Assembly (NCBI RefSeq): GCF_000337375.1
Contig: NZ_AOJG01000012.1
Span: 32,074-96,073, forward strand
Origin: Halorubrum lipolyticum DSM 21995
GTDB taxonomy: Archaea; Halobacteriota; Halobacteria; Halobacteriales; Haloferacaceae
DNA: 64,000 nt
Reading direction: 5' to 3'
The notes under the pieces are model-generated. The model did no database searches. It saw only the letters and a list, made by a program, of their open reading frames with translations, and had not been told where the DNA came from. The position numbers and the translations under genes were made by a program. Shown one piece after another: positions 1 to 7,955 of the stretch (positions within the stretch are counted from its first letter, which is position 1; every line of letters begins with the position of its first letter).

Positions 1-37
1 CCTCCCTCGCGCCATCAGAGATGTGTATAAGAGACAG
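1..37. other. Sequencing adapter: 454 primer A plus Tn5 mosaic end
   Basis: Bases 1-18 match the 454 FLX primer A lacking its first G, and bases 19-37 are AGATGTGTATAAGAGACAG, the 19-bp Tn5/Nextera mosaic end. This combination is a transposase-based 454 library adapter, not archaeal DNA. Genomic sequence starts at 38, so the truncation of the first gene is a contig end and not a biological deletion. Confidence 0.96.
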
Positions 38-3000
38 ACTCGGAGGCGCCCACCGTGCGCGCCCACCAGGCCGCGTTCGGTTACACCACCGACTCGCTGA
101 ACCACCTCGTCGAGCCGATGGCGAAAGACGGGAAGGACCCGGTCGGCTCGATGGGCGACGACACCCCGCTGTCGGTGCTCGCCGACGTCGACCGCCCGCT
201 GTTCACCTACTTCAAACAGCTGTTCGCGCAGGTGTCGAACCCGCCGATCGACTACATCCGCGAGGAGCTCGTCACCTCGCTCGAGACCCGGATCGGTAAC
301 CAGCGCAACCTGCTGGACGAGACGCCCGAGCACGCCGAGCAGATCGTCTCCGACACCCCGGTTCTCACCGACGCGGAGACCGCCGCGCTGCGCGATCTCC
401 CCGGCCCGGGCGAACGCTCGCCGGCCGACGGAGACGGCGAGGGGGCGGCCGCGTCGTCGTTCACCTCCGTGACCGTCGACGTGACGTACGACCGCGACGG
501 ATCGCTGGTCGACGCGGTGAATCGGATCCGCGAGGACGCCGCGACCGCCATCGGGGACGGTGCCGACGCCGTGGTCCTCTCCGACCGGGCCGTCGGCCCG
601 GACCGGATCGCGGTCCCGAGCCTGCTCGCGACCGGCGCGGTCCACCATCACCTCGTGCGCAACGGGCTTCGCAACCGCGCGGGGCTCGTCGTCGAGTCCG
701 GCGAGCCGCACGAGGTCCACCACCTCGCGACGCTGGTCGGGTACGGCGCGGACGCGGTCGACCCGTACCTCGCGTACGCCTCCATCGCCGACGTCGTCGC
801 CGGCCCCGACGGCGCCGACGAGGACGAGGCGCTGGCCGCCTACCGCCACGCGCTGGAGGACGGCCTCCTCAAGACGATGGCGAAGATGGGCATCTCGACG
901 ATGGAGTCGTACCAGGGCGCGCAGATCTTCGAGGCCGTCGGGCTCTCCTCGTCGTTCGTCGCCGAGTACTTCGAGGGCACCGAGATCCGCACCGAGGGTA
1001 TCGGGGTCGCGGAGATCGAGAGCGACCTCCGGACGCGCCACGCGATGGCGTTCGGCGCGGACCCCGAAGTCGAGACGATCGGCGAGTACGAACACCGGTC
1101 GTCGGGCGTGAAGCACGGCTGGAACCCCCAGACGGTCGGGACGCTCCAGCAGGCGGTCCGGGGCGGCGACTACGAGCAGTACCGGGAGTTCGCGGAGCTG
1201 GTGAACGACCAGTCCGAGGAGCTCCAGACGCTCCGCGGCCTCCTCGAGTTCGAGTCCGACCGCGACCCGGTCCCGGTCGAGGAGGTCGAGCCGGTCGAGT
1301 CGATCGTGGAGCGCTTCTCGACGGCAGCGATGAGCCTCGGGAGCATCTCGCCGGAGGCCCACGAGAACAACGCCATCGCGATGAACCGGCTCGGCGCGAA
1401 GTCGAACACGGGCGAGGGCGGCGAGCCCCCGGAGCGGTTCGACACCGAGAAGGAGTGTTCTGTCAAGCAGGTGGCGTCCGGCCGGTTCGGCGTCACCTCC
1501 GAGTACCTCGCGAGCGCCGACGAGCTCCAGATCAAGATGGCGCAGGGGTCGAAGCCCGGCGAGGGCGGCCACCTCCCGGGGAAAAAGGTCAACGAGATGA
1601 TCGCGCACGTCCGGTGTTCTACTCCCGGCGTCGGGCTCATCTCGCCGCCGCCCCAGCACGACATCTACTCGATCGAGGACCTCAAGCAGCTCATCTTCGA
1701 TCTGAAGGCCGCGAGCCCCGACGCCGACGTCAACGTGAAGCTGGTCTCCGAGGCGGGTATCGGCACCATCGCGGCCGGCGTCGCGAAGGCGAACGCCGAC
1801 GTGGTCCACGTCTCCGGCCACGACGGCGGGACCGGCGCGTCGCCGAAGACGTCGATCAAGAACGCGGGGCTCCCGTGGGAGCTCGGGCTCGCCGAGGCGA
1901 ACCAGATGCTCCGCGCGACCGGACTCCGGGACCGCATCCGCGTGACGGCCGACGGCGGCCTGAAGACCGGGCGCGACGTGGCCGTCGCCGCCGCGCTCGG
2001 CGCCGAGGAGTACGTCTTCGGGACGGCCTCGCTCGTCACCGCCGGCTGCGTGATGGCGCGGCAGTGCCACGAGAACACCTGTCCGGTCGGGGTCGCCACG
2101 CAGCGCGAGGACCTCCGCCAGCGCTTCCCCGGCCAGCCGGACCACGTCATCAACTACATGACGTTCATCGCGCAGGAGCTCCGCGAGCTCATGGCAGAGC
2201 TCGGCTACACCGAGGTCGAGGAGTTCATCGGCCGGCCCGAGCTCCTCTCCCAGCGCGAGACCGACCACGAGAAGGCGAAACACCTCGACCTCTCTGCGGT
2301 CATCGCCGAGCCCGCCGGCGACGCCCGGACGAAGACTCGCGAGCAGGAGGACGCCGACATCGACGACCTGCTGGACTGGGACCTCATCGAGGAGGCCAGC
2401 CCGGCCATCGAGGACGGCGCACCCGTCGCGCTCACCCGCGACGTGGAGAACGTCGACCGCGCGGTCGGCGCGACCCTCTCGAACCGGATCGTTTCGGAGC
2501 ACGGCGGCGAGGGCCTCCCGGACGACACCGTCACCTGCCGGTTCGACGGCTACGCGGGCCAGAGCTTCGGCGCGTTCCTCGCGTCCGGGATCACCATGGA
2601 GCTGTCCGGCGCCGCCAACGACTACGTCGGCAAGGGGCTCTCCGGCGGTCGGATCGTGATCGACACGCCCGAGGAGGCCGGCTACGACCCCGCCGAGAAC
2701 GTCGTCGCCGGCAACGTCGGGCTGTACGGCGCCACCGCGGGCGAGGTCTACGTCAACGGCGTCGCCGGCGAGCGGTTCGGCGTCCGCAACTCCGGCGTGA
2801 AGGCGGTCGTCGAGGGCGTCGGCGACCACGGCTGCGAGTACATGACCGGCGGGGTCGTCGCCGTGCTCGGCGACACCGGGCGGAACTTCGCGGCCGGGAT
2901 GTCCGGCGGCGTCGCCTACGTGTACGACCCGGACGACCGGCTCGACGACCGCGTGAACCGCGGGATGGTGTCGCTCTCGGAGACCCTCGAGGAGTCGGAC

Positions 3001-3243
3001 GAACGCATGCTCCGCCGGCTCGTGGAGAACCATCGCGCGTACACCGACAGCGACCGCGCGGCCGAGCTGCTCGACGACTGGGCGGCCGCGCTCGACGACT
3101 TCGTGCGCGTCTTCCCCGACGCCTACGCCGAGGTCATCTCCGAGGGCACGGGCGCCGACGTGCGCGAGGACCCGCCCGAGCCCGCTGCGGCGGTCCCCGG
3201 GTCCGCGTCCGACGCGACCGGGCAGGCGTCGAGCGACGACTGA
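38..3243 (+). CDS. gltB: Glutamate synthase large subunit, 5'-truncated
   Basis: This is the C-terminal two thirds of the large (alpha) subunit of glutamate synthase (GOGAT), which makes two glutamates from glutamine and 2-oxoglutarate. The frame is open from base 40 and reads SEAPTVRAHQAAFGYT, so the GTG at 55 is an internal codon and not the start. About 400 N-terminal residues, including the Ntn-type glutaminase domain, lie off the contig. What remains is the central domain, the FMN-binding synthase domain (GEGGEPPERF and GHDGGTGASP motifs) and the C-terminal GXGXG beta-helix. The 3Fe-4S ligands appear in CVMARQCHENTCPVG (Cys 665, 671 and 676 counted from base 55). A T-rich terminator follows, and an ABC transporter gene converges on it. 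Family assignment is very secure; whether the haloarchaeal enzyme uses ferredoxin or NAD(P)H cannot be read here. Confidence 0.97.
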
Positions 3244-3249
3244 CTCGGC

Positions 3250-3262
3250 CGTTCTTTTTAGA
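3250..3262 (+). terminator. T-rich archaeal terminator after gltB
   Basis: TTCTTTTT at 3252-3259 lies a few bases after the gltB stop codon, in the 66-bp gap between convergent genes. Archaeal RNA polymerase terminates at short T-runs like this one. No strong hairpin precedes it. Confidence 0.55.
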
Positions 3263-3309
3263 CCGTTCGCCGGGTTCGACCGTTTCGATCGGCGAGCGTC
3301 TCGCGTCCG

Positions 3310-5364
3310 TCAGTCGTCGAGCGACTCGCTCTCTACTTCGCCTTTGACCGCACGCTCGACCGCGCGGTCGACGTGGCGCTCGCGGGCGCGCTCGACGAAC
3401 TCCTCGGGGAGCTCGTCGATCTCGCCGGCCTGCACGCCCCAGAGCTTCGCGTAGAGGCCGTCGGCCTCGAGCAGTTCGTCGTGAGGCCCGCGCTCGACGA
3501 CCGCGCCGTCTTCCAACACGAGCGTCAGGTCGGCGTCGGTCACGGTCGAGAGGCGGTGCGCGATGACGAAGGTGGTGCGGTCGGCCGCGAGTCGGTCGAG
3601 CGACCGCTGGATGAGCATCTCCGTCTCGGTGTCGACCGCGGAGGTCGCCTCGTCGAGGATCAGGATCGCGGGGTCCTGTAAGACGACTCGCGCGATGGCG
3701 ACGCGCTGCCGCTGGCCGCCGGACAGCTTCACGCCGCGCTCGCCGATCCGGGTGTCGTAGCCGTTCGGCAGCGAGTCGATGAACTCGTGGGCCTCGGCGG
3801 CCTTCGCGGCCTCGACCACGCGCTCGCGGACCGCCTCGCTCTCGGCCGCGTCGTCGTTCTCACCCGCGGCGTCGACGCCCGTGAACCGCCCGTACCGGAT
3901 GTTCTCGGCGATGGTGCCGTCGAACAGCGTGGTGTCCTGCGCGACGTAGCCCACGTTCGACCGGAGGCTCGAAACGGTCACGTCGCGGACGTCGTGGCCG
4001 TCGACACGGACCGCGCCCTCGGTCACGTCGTACAGCCGGAGGAGCAGCTTGAGCAGGGTGGACTTCCCGGCCCCGGTCGGGCCCACGAGCGCGACGGTGT
4101 CGCCGGGGGCGGCCTCGAAGGAGACGTTCCGGATCACCTCCTCGTCGGCGTCCGCGGGGTCGACGAGGGCGTTCTCGGCGTAGGCGAACGAGACGTCGTC
4201 GTACTCGACCGCGCCGTCGACACCGCCGCGGTCGGGACGGTCGTCGTCGTTCCCGCCGCCGAGATCGGTCGCGTCCTCGTCGTCCGTGATCCGGATCGGG
4301 ATGTCCCGGAGGCCGAAGACGCGCTCGCAGGAGGCCTTCGCGTTCTCGTACTGGTCGATGATATTGGAGACCTCCGCGAGCGGGGCGACGAACTGCTGGG
4401 TCAGGAGGACGAACGTGACGAAGGTCCCGACCGTGAGCGTCGTCGTGAAGGGTCCCGGCGGGCCGGCCGAGAGCCAGTACCCGCCGACCGCGAAGGTGGC
4501 GGCGAACGAGATCCCGGCGAACAGCTCCATCCCCGGTCGGTAGACGAAGTTGAGCCGGAGGATCGACATCGTGCGCTCGAAGTACTCCTTCGAGGCGGTC
4601 TCGACGCGGTCGCTCTCGTGGGCCTCGGTGTTGGAGGTCTTGACGAGTTCGACGCCCGAAAGCGCGTTTTCGAGGGCCGTGTTCAGGTCGCCGACGACGG
4701 AGCGCTGGGCGACGTACCGCGGCTCGACCGCTCGCATGAACCACAGCGTGAAGAGGATCATCAGCGGGATGGCCGAGAGCGTGACCGCCGCGAGCTCGTG
4801 GTTGTAGTAGAAGAGGACGCCCGCGATGCCGACTAACATTACGCCGAGGCGCGCGGAGTTCTGGAGCGCGTTGTCGAGGAAGACCTCCAGGTTCGAGGCG
4901 TCGTTGTTGAGGACGCTCATCACCTCGCCGGTCTGTTTGTCGTCGAAGAAGGTCATGTCGAGCCGCTGCATCCGGTCGAAGGAGTCGGTCCGGACCGCGT
5001 GCATCACCCGGTGCGCGAAGTTGTTCGCGGCGATACCGTAGATCCACGTGAACACGCCGGTGACGAGGAACGACCCGACGATGAGCGCGACCGAGAGTCG
5101 AAACTGCGCCGGCCCCGCGGTCGGCAGCCACGCGTCAGGAACGATCGGGAGGGTGTAGGGGCCGTCGCCCGTGAACACGGCGTCGATGGCGACGCCGAGC
5201 ACGACCGGCGGGAGCAGCCCCGCGACGCGGGCGACCACGTTCGCGGCCATCCCGATCACGAGCCAGTGCGCCTCGGGCGCGCCGTACTCGCGGAACAGCC
5301 GCAGGAGGGGTCGGTCGACCCGGTCGCGGTACACTTCGAAGGCGTTGCGGTCGTCGGCGGCCAT
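3310..5364 (-). CDS. ABC transporter, fused permease-ATPase half-transporter
   Basis: A 684-residue exporter half-molecule, expected to work as a homodimer in the membrane. Residues about 35-340 form the six-helix type I exporter domain (ABC_membrane). Residues about 370-620 form the nucleotide-binding domain, with Walker A GPTGAGKST near residue 427, signature LSGGQRQR near 545, Walker B ILILDEATSAVD near 562 and the switch histidine in IAHRLSTV. The long charged C-terminal tail (ERARERHVDRAVERAVKGEVESES) is an extension typical of salt-adapted proteins. The fold matches MsbA/MDR-type lipid or drug exporters, but the substrate cannot be inferred. It is transcribed alone and converges on gltB. 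The ATG at 5364 fits the start of homology. Confidence 0.93.
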   Translation of the reverse strand: MAADDRNAFEVYRDRVDRPLLRLFREYGAPEAHWLVIGMAANVVARVAGLLPPVVLGVAIDAVFTGDGPYTLPIVPDAWLPTAGPAQFRLSVALIVGSFLVTGVFTWIYGIAANNFAHRVMHAVRTDSFDRMQRLDMTFFDDKQTGEVMSVLNNDASNLEVFLDNALQNSARLGVMLVGIAGVLFYYNHELAAVTLSAIPLMILFTLWFMRAVEPRYVAQRSVVGDLNTALENALSGVELVKTSNTEAHESDRVETASKEYFERTMSILRLNFVYRPGMELFAGISFAATFAVGGYWLSAGPPGPFTTTLTVGTFVTFVLLTQQFVAPLAEVSNIIDQYENAKASCERVFGLRDIPIRITDDEDATDLGGGNDDDRPDRGGVDGAVEYDDVSFAYAENALVDPADADEEVIRNVSFEAAPGDTVALVGPTGAGKSTLLKLLLRLYDVTEGAVRVDGHDVRDVTVSSLRSNVGYVAQDTTLFDGTIAENIRYGRFTGVDAAGENDDAAESEAVRERVVEAAKAAEAHEFIDSLPNGYDTRIGERGVKLSGGQRQRVAIARVVLQDPAILILDEATSAVDTETEMLIQRSLDRLAADRTTFVIAHRLSTVTDADLTLVLEDGAVVERGPHDELLEADGLYAKLWGVQAGEIDELPEEFVERARERHVDRAVERAVKGEVESESLDD

Positions 5365-5867
5365 GGGCCTACGAGCGCGTCGCGCCCCATGTATCCGACG
5401 GCTTCGGCGGGTCGTTCCGGGTCCCGATCGAGAAAGCGATCGGAAGCTAATCGTTTATAAATGATTGTGCGGTGGCGCGTGCCCGTGAGCGGCCGTCAGG
5501 CCGCGAACCGGCGCGCGCGAGGGAGTCGGTCGCCCGGAGCAACGCGGAGGGCGACCGACGAGGCTGGGGAGGTGTGAGGCTGCTGTGCGGTTGCGGGCGG
5601 GTGGGACTCAAAGGGGCAACCACGAGGCGGACGCAGGCGTTCACGAGAGCGGAGCTCTCGTGAGCCAATCAGAACGCGGAGCGTTCTGATGACGACGTAA
5701 GTACCGCAGGGAGCGAACGACGTGAGCGCCTGAGGAACGCAACGAGCGTGCGCCTCGTGGTTGGGGCTTTGGCGGTGTTCGCCGACGAGGAGTCGCTGTC
5801 CCCGTATACACACATCTCCACGTCCAATCGTCGGACCGCTTATTAGGCGCCGCTCGAACCCCAGTAC
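5365..5867. other. 503-bp intergenic region carrying repeat copy A
   Basis: No protein-coding gene is supported here; the short open frames are by-products of high G+C. The region holds a TTTATAAA octamer at 5454-5461, the structured repeat at 5469-5771, and near 5838-5847 a TATA-like CGCTTATTAG about 25 bp before the GTG start of the next gene. Confidence 0.8.
5469..5771 (+). repeat. Structured intergenic repeat, copy A (full length)
   Basis: It begins GCGGTGGCGCG and ends GGGGCTTTG. In order it contains: hairpin GCGGCC-GTCA-GGCCGC (5489-5504); hairpin with 11-bp stem 5525-5535/5549-5559; conserved GGCTGGGGAGGTGTGAGG; conserved GGGTGGGACTCAAAGGGGC (5599-5617); a long-range 12-bp stem AACCACGAGGCG (5618-5629) pairing with CGCCTCGTGGTT (5751-5762), closed outside by CAAAG/CTTTG; and inside that stem two perfect hairpins with GGA loops (5641-5663 and 5668-5690). 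The same plan recurs at 33058-33294 with different stem sequences, and in shortened form at 22055-22211. A TTTATAAA box sits 8 bp upstream, so it could be transcribed. Function unknown; either a non-coding RNA or a mobile structured repeat fits. Confidence 0.85.
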
Positions 5868-6443
5868 GTGGACGAACTCGTCGTGAGCACGGAGGTGTAC
5901 GCCGACCCCGAAGACGTGTACGCGTTCCTGCTCGACTTCCCGCGGTACGCCAACTACTCGGAGTACCTCCGGGAGGTGCGCACGCTGGAGGGAGAGGGCG
6001 GACCGGACACCCGCTACGCGCTGACGTTCGCGTGGTGGAAGATCACCTACACCGCTCACTCGCGCGTGACCGGCGTCGAGCCGCCAGAGCGGATCGACTG
6101 GGAGATCACGAAGGACATCGACGCCGGCGGATGTTGGCGGGTGACGCCGGGCGAGTCGGAAGCCGATCCCGATCTCGACGCCGTCGCCTCCGACAGCGAG
6201 GCCAACGCGGACCAAACCGACCACCCGTGCGAGGTCGCGCTCGAGGTCGAGTTCGACCCGGGCTCGGCCAGCTCCGACGCGCTCGACCTCCCGACGCTCG
6301 TCTCGTTCGACTGGGTGCTGAAGAAGGCGATCCCCCTGATCAGAGGCGAGGCCGAGCGCGTCGTCGAGCGCGCCGTGCGCGACTTGGAGGACTCGACGCG
6401 CGACGTCGACCTCGAGGTGTACGTCGATTCCGCCCGGATCTGA
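5868..6443 (+). CDS. SRPBCC (START-like) family protein
   Basis: A 191-residue protein of the polyketide cyclase/coenzyme Q-binding (SRPBCC) superfamily. It opens with the family's typical strand-helix pattern, TEVYADPEDVYAFLLDFPRYANYSEYLREVRTLE, continues through the curved sheet (TFAWWKITYTAHSRVTGVEPPERIDWEITK) and ends in a long helix (AERVVERAVRDLEDS). Such folds bind hydrophobic ligands in a central pocket. The insert at about residues 95-125 is acidic and low in complexity. Start is GTG at 5868, with a TATA-like box about 25 bp upstream, implying a leaderless message. It is single and not obviously in an operon; the next gene is a tRNA. The ligand is unknown. Confidence 0.82.
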   Translation: MDELVVSTEVYADPEDVYAFLLDFPRYANYSEYLREVRTLEGEGGPDTRYALTFAWWKITYTAHSRVTGVEPPERIDWEITKDIDAGGCWRVTPGESEADPDLDAVASDSEANADQTDHPCEVALEVEFDPGSASSDALDLPTLVSFDWVLKKAIPLIRGEAERVVERAVRDLEDSTRDVDLEVYVDSARI

Positions 6444-6485
6444 GCGCGCGTGGGAACCGGTGTCGCCGGTGTCGGCGAGTCGAAG

Positions 6486-6500
6486 GCCTTAATATATCCA
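6486..6500 (+). promoter_or_regulatory. TATA box of tRNA-Ala
   Basis: CTTAATATATCC is A+T-rich in a G+C-rich background and lies about 30 bp before the first base of the tRNA, the normal distance for an archaeal TATA box. Confidence 0.6.
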
Positions 6501-6525
6501 GCGGGGAACGAATGGATGCGTACGA

Positions 6526-6597
6526 GGGCTCGTAGATCAGTGGTAGATCATCCCCCTGGCACGGGGAAGGCCCGGGGTTCAAATCCCCGCGAGTCCA
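6526..6597 (+). tRNA. tRNA-Ala (GGC)
   Basis: A complete cloverleaf can be drawn. The acceptor stem is GGGCTCG/CGAGTCC with G3-U70, the alanine identity pair. The D-arm is GATC-loop-GATC, and the anticodon arm is TCCCC-CTGGCAC-GGGGA with anticodon GGC. The variable loop is five bases, and the T-arm is CGGGG-TTCAAAT-CCCCG with discriminator A. CCA is not encoded. There is no intron. Its 3' end is partly repeated downstream at 6708-6721 and 6731-6761, as after integration and loss of an element that used this tRNA as its target. Confidence 0.97.
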
Positions 6598-6761
6598 CTC
6601 GACTCACTTCGTTCGTCTCGTTCCCTCGCTTGGTCCCGTTCGCTAGCGTCGCCGGCGCGGAGCGCCGGCTGCACGAGGGACAAAAGGTCCCTCGCTGCTC
6701 ACGGGACCCCCGCGAGTCCACGTTTTTGCGCCGCGAGTCCGCTCGACTCACTTCGTTCGTC
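6587..6761 (+). repeat. Repeated tRNA 3' end (attachment-site-like scar)
   Basis: Bases 6587-6617, which span the tRNA 3' end and about 20 bp of downstream flank, are repeated at 6731-6761 with a single mismatch in 31. A third, exact 14-base copy, CCCCGCGAGTCCAC, lies at 6708-6721. Between them are two perfect hairpins: GCCGGCGC-GGA-GCGCCGGC (6651-6669) and CGAGGGAC-AAAAG-GTCCCTCG (6674-6694). No integrase is present. The arrangement resembles nested attachment sites left by integrative elements. Confidence 0.6.
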
Positions 6762-6831
6762 CTTACGGCTTGAAACCGGTCCGGGTACCGGACTCGCCTC
6801 GGGAGGTACGTTCCGACACCTATCTCGAAGT

Positions 6832-6846
6832 CAACCATATATATAC
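6832..6846 (+). promoter_or_regulatory. TATA box of the HNH nuclease gene
   Basis: CCATATATATACGG ends about 25 bp before the ATG at 6870, which suggests a leaderless or very short-leader transcript. Confidence 0.55.
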
Positions 6847-6869
6847 GGGTTCGACGACGAGCGGGACGC

Positions 6870-7760
6870 ATGGAGACGGCACCGGTCGCGGTCGGCGATC
6901 GCCTCGCGAAAGCCGAGATCGAGGAGGCGTTCGACACGGGGTTCGGGTATCAGATCTCCGGGATTAACCCGCGGAGGGACGCGCGAGACCGACGATACGT
7001 GCTGTTGTTCGCGACGGAAGACGGCCCGTACGACGACGACGTGACCCGCGGTCGGTTCGAGTACGTCGGGGAGGGGTTAGACGGCGATCAGAGCGAGACG
7101 TCGCCGGGGAACTCGACGCTTATCGACGCCGTCGACGGAGGGATTCCCGTCCATTTCTTTTATAAACCGACGGACGCGAAGGAGTGGGAGTACCACGGCC
7201 TGGTGAGCGTCGTCGACCACGAGTTCGAGGAGCGAGACGGCCGAGACGTGATCGTGTTCACGATGGAGAACCGGAGCGCCGAGCCGGACAGCGAACCGTC
7301 CGACGACGCGGGCGCAGACGCGAACGCGGCCGCAGATCCCCCGAAGCTGACCGTCGAGGAGGACCGATTCGTCGAGAGCCGTCGGCGCGAGCGCGACCCG
7401 GAGTTCGTCGAGGACGTTCGAGCGGCGTACGATCGCACCTGCGTCGTCTGCGGTCGTCGCCGCGAGACCCCCGACGGCCGGCCCGAAGTGGAGGCGGCCC
7501 ACGTGTATCCGAAGGCCGAACGCGGAGTCGACGAGGTTCGGAACGGAGTGACGCTCTGTCGGCTGCATCACTGGGCGTTCGACGCGGGCTGGATCGCCTT
7601 CACCGACGACTACGAGGTCGTCGTCAAGGACGCCCCCGAGCGGGAGGGGTACTACGAGTTCAAGCAGTTGGAGGGGGACTCGCTGGTCTTCCCCGAGGGG
7701 AGTTCGATCAGGCCGCATCCGGACTTCGTGGCGAAACACCGCGAACGCCACGGGTTCTGA
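6870..7760 (+). CDS. HNH endonuclease with N-terminal SRA-like domain
   Basis: A 296-residue two-part protein. Residues about 8-130 resemble the SRA/YDG-like base-recognition domain of McrA-type enzymes (GISGINPRRD-like start, RGRFEYVGEG, GDQS, GNSTLIDA, PVHFFYK, WEYHGLVSV). A linker rich in Ala, Asp and Glu follows. Residues about 185-260 are an HNH_2-type nuclease: zinc ligands C191 and C194, the catalytic histidine H211 in EAAHVYP, N225 in VRNGVTLC, C230, and H233-H234 in LHHWAF. SRA-plus-HNH proteins are known as modification-dependent (type IV) restriction enzymes, so cleavage of methylated or otherwise modified DNA is the likely role. That role is inferred, not shown. It sits just after the tRNA scar, a usual place for defence genes. 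TTC TTT TAT AAA inside it (7156-7167) is a run of rare codons. Confidence 0.82.
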   Translation: METAPVAVGDRLAKAEIEEAFDTGFGYQISGINPRRDARDRRYVLLFATEDGPYDDDVTRGRFEYVGEGLDGDQSETSPGNSTLIDAVDGGIPVHFFYKPTDAKEWEYHGLVSVVDHEFEERDGRDVIVFTMENRSAEPDSEPSDDAGADANAAADPPKLTVEEDRFVESRRRERDPEFVEDVRAAYDRTCVVCGRRRETPDGRPEVEAAHVYPKAERGVDEVRNGVTLCRLHHWAFDAGWIAFTDDYEVVVKDAPEREGYYEFKQLEGDSLVFPEGSSIRPHPDFVAKHRERHGF

Positions 7761-7955
7761 GCACGGCGACAGTCCCCTCCCTCCCCTCCCCGCCTCGACC
7801 CGGCCCGGCGCGCCCCGACCCGGCCCGCGCGTCTGCCGGAAACGCCCGGACCGAGTGCGGTTCCGACTCACCGACACCGGGGTCGCCGTCTCCGAGACCG
7901 GGAACGCGAGCGGCGACAGCCACTTGCCCCGTCGAGCCCTGCGATCGGTCGTCAG
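7761..7955. other. Intergenic region, nothing recognised
   Basis: About 195 bp of C-rich DNA (runs such as CCCTCCCTCCCCTCCCC) between the HNH gene and the PAS gene. I see no RNA gene, clear TATA box or conserved repeat in it. Confidence 0.6.

Noticed and set aside
5447-5668. Small open frames inside repeat copy A
   Set aside because: They fall in structured, variable DNA, are not preserved in copies B or C, and have no start-site context of their own.
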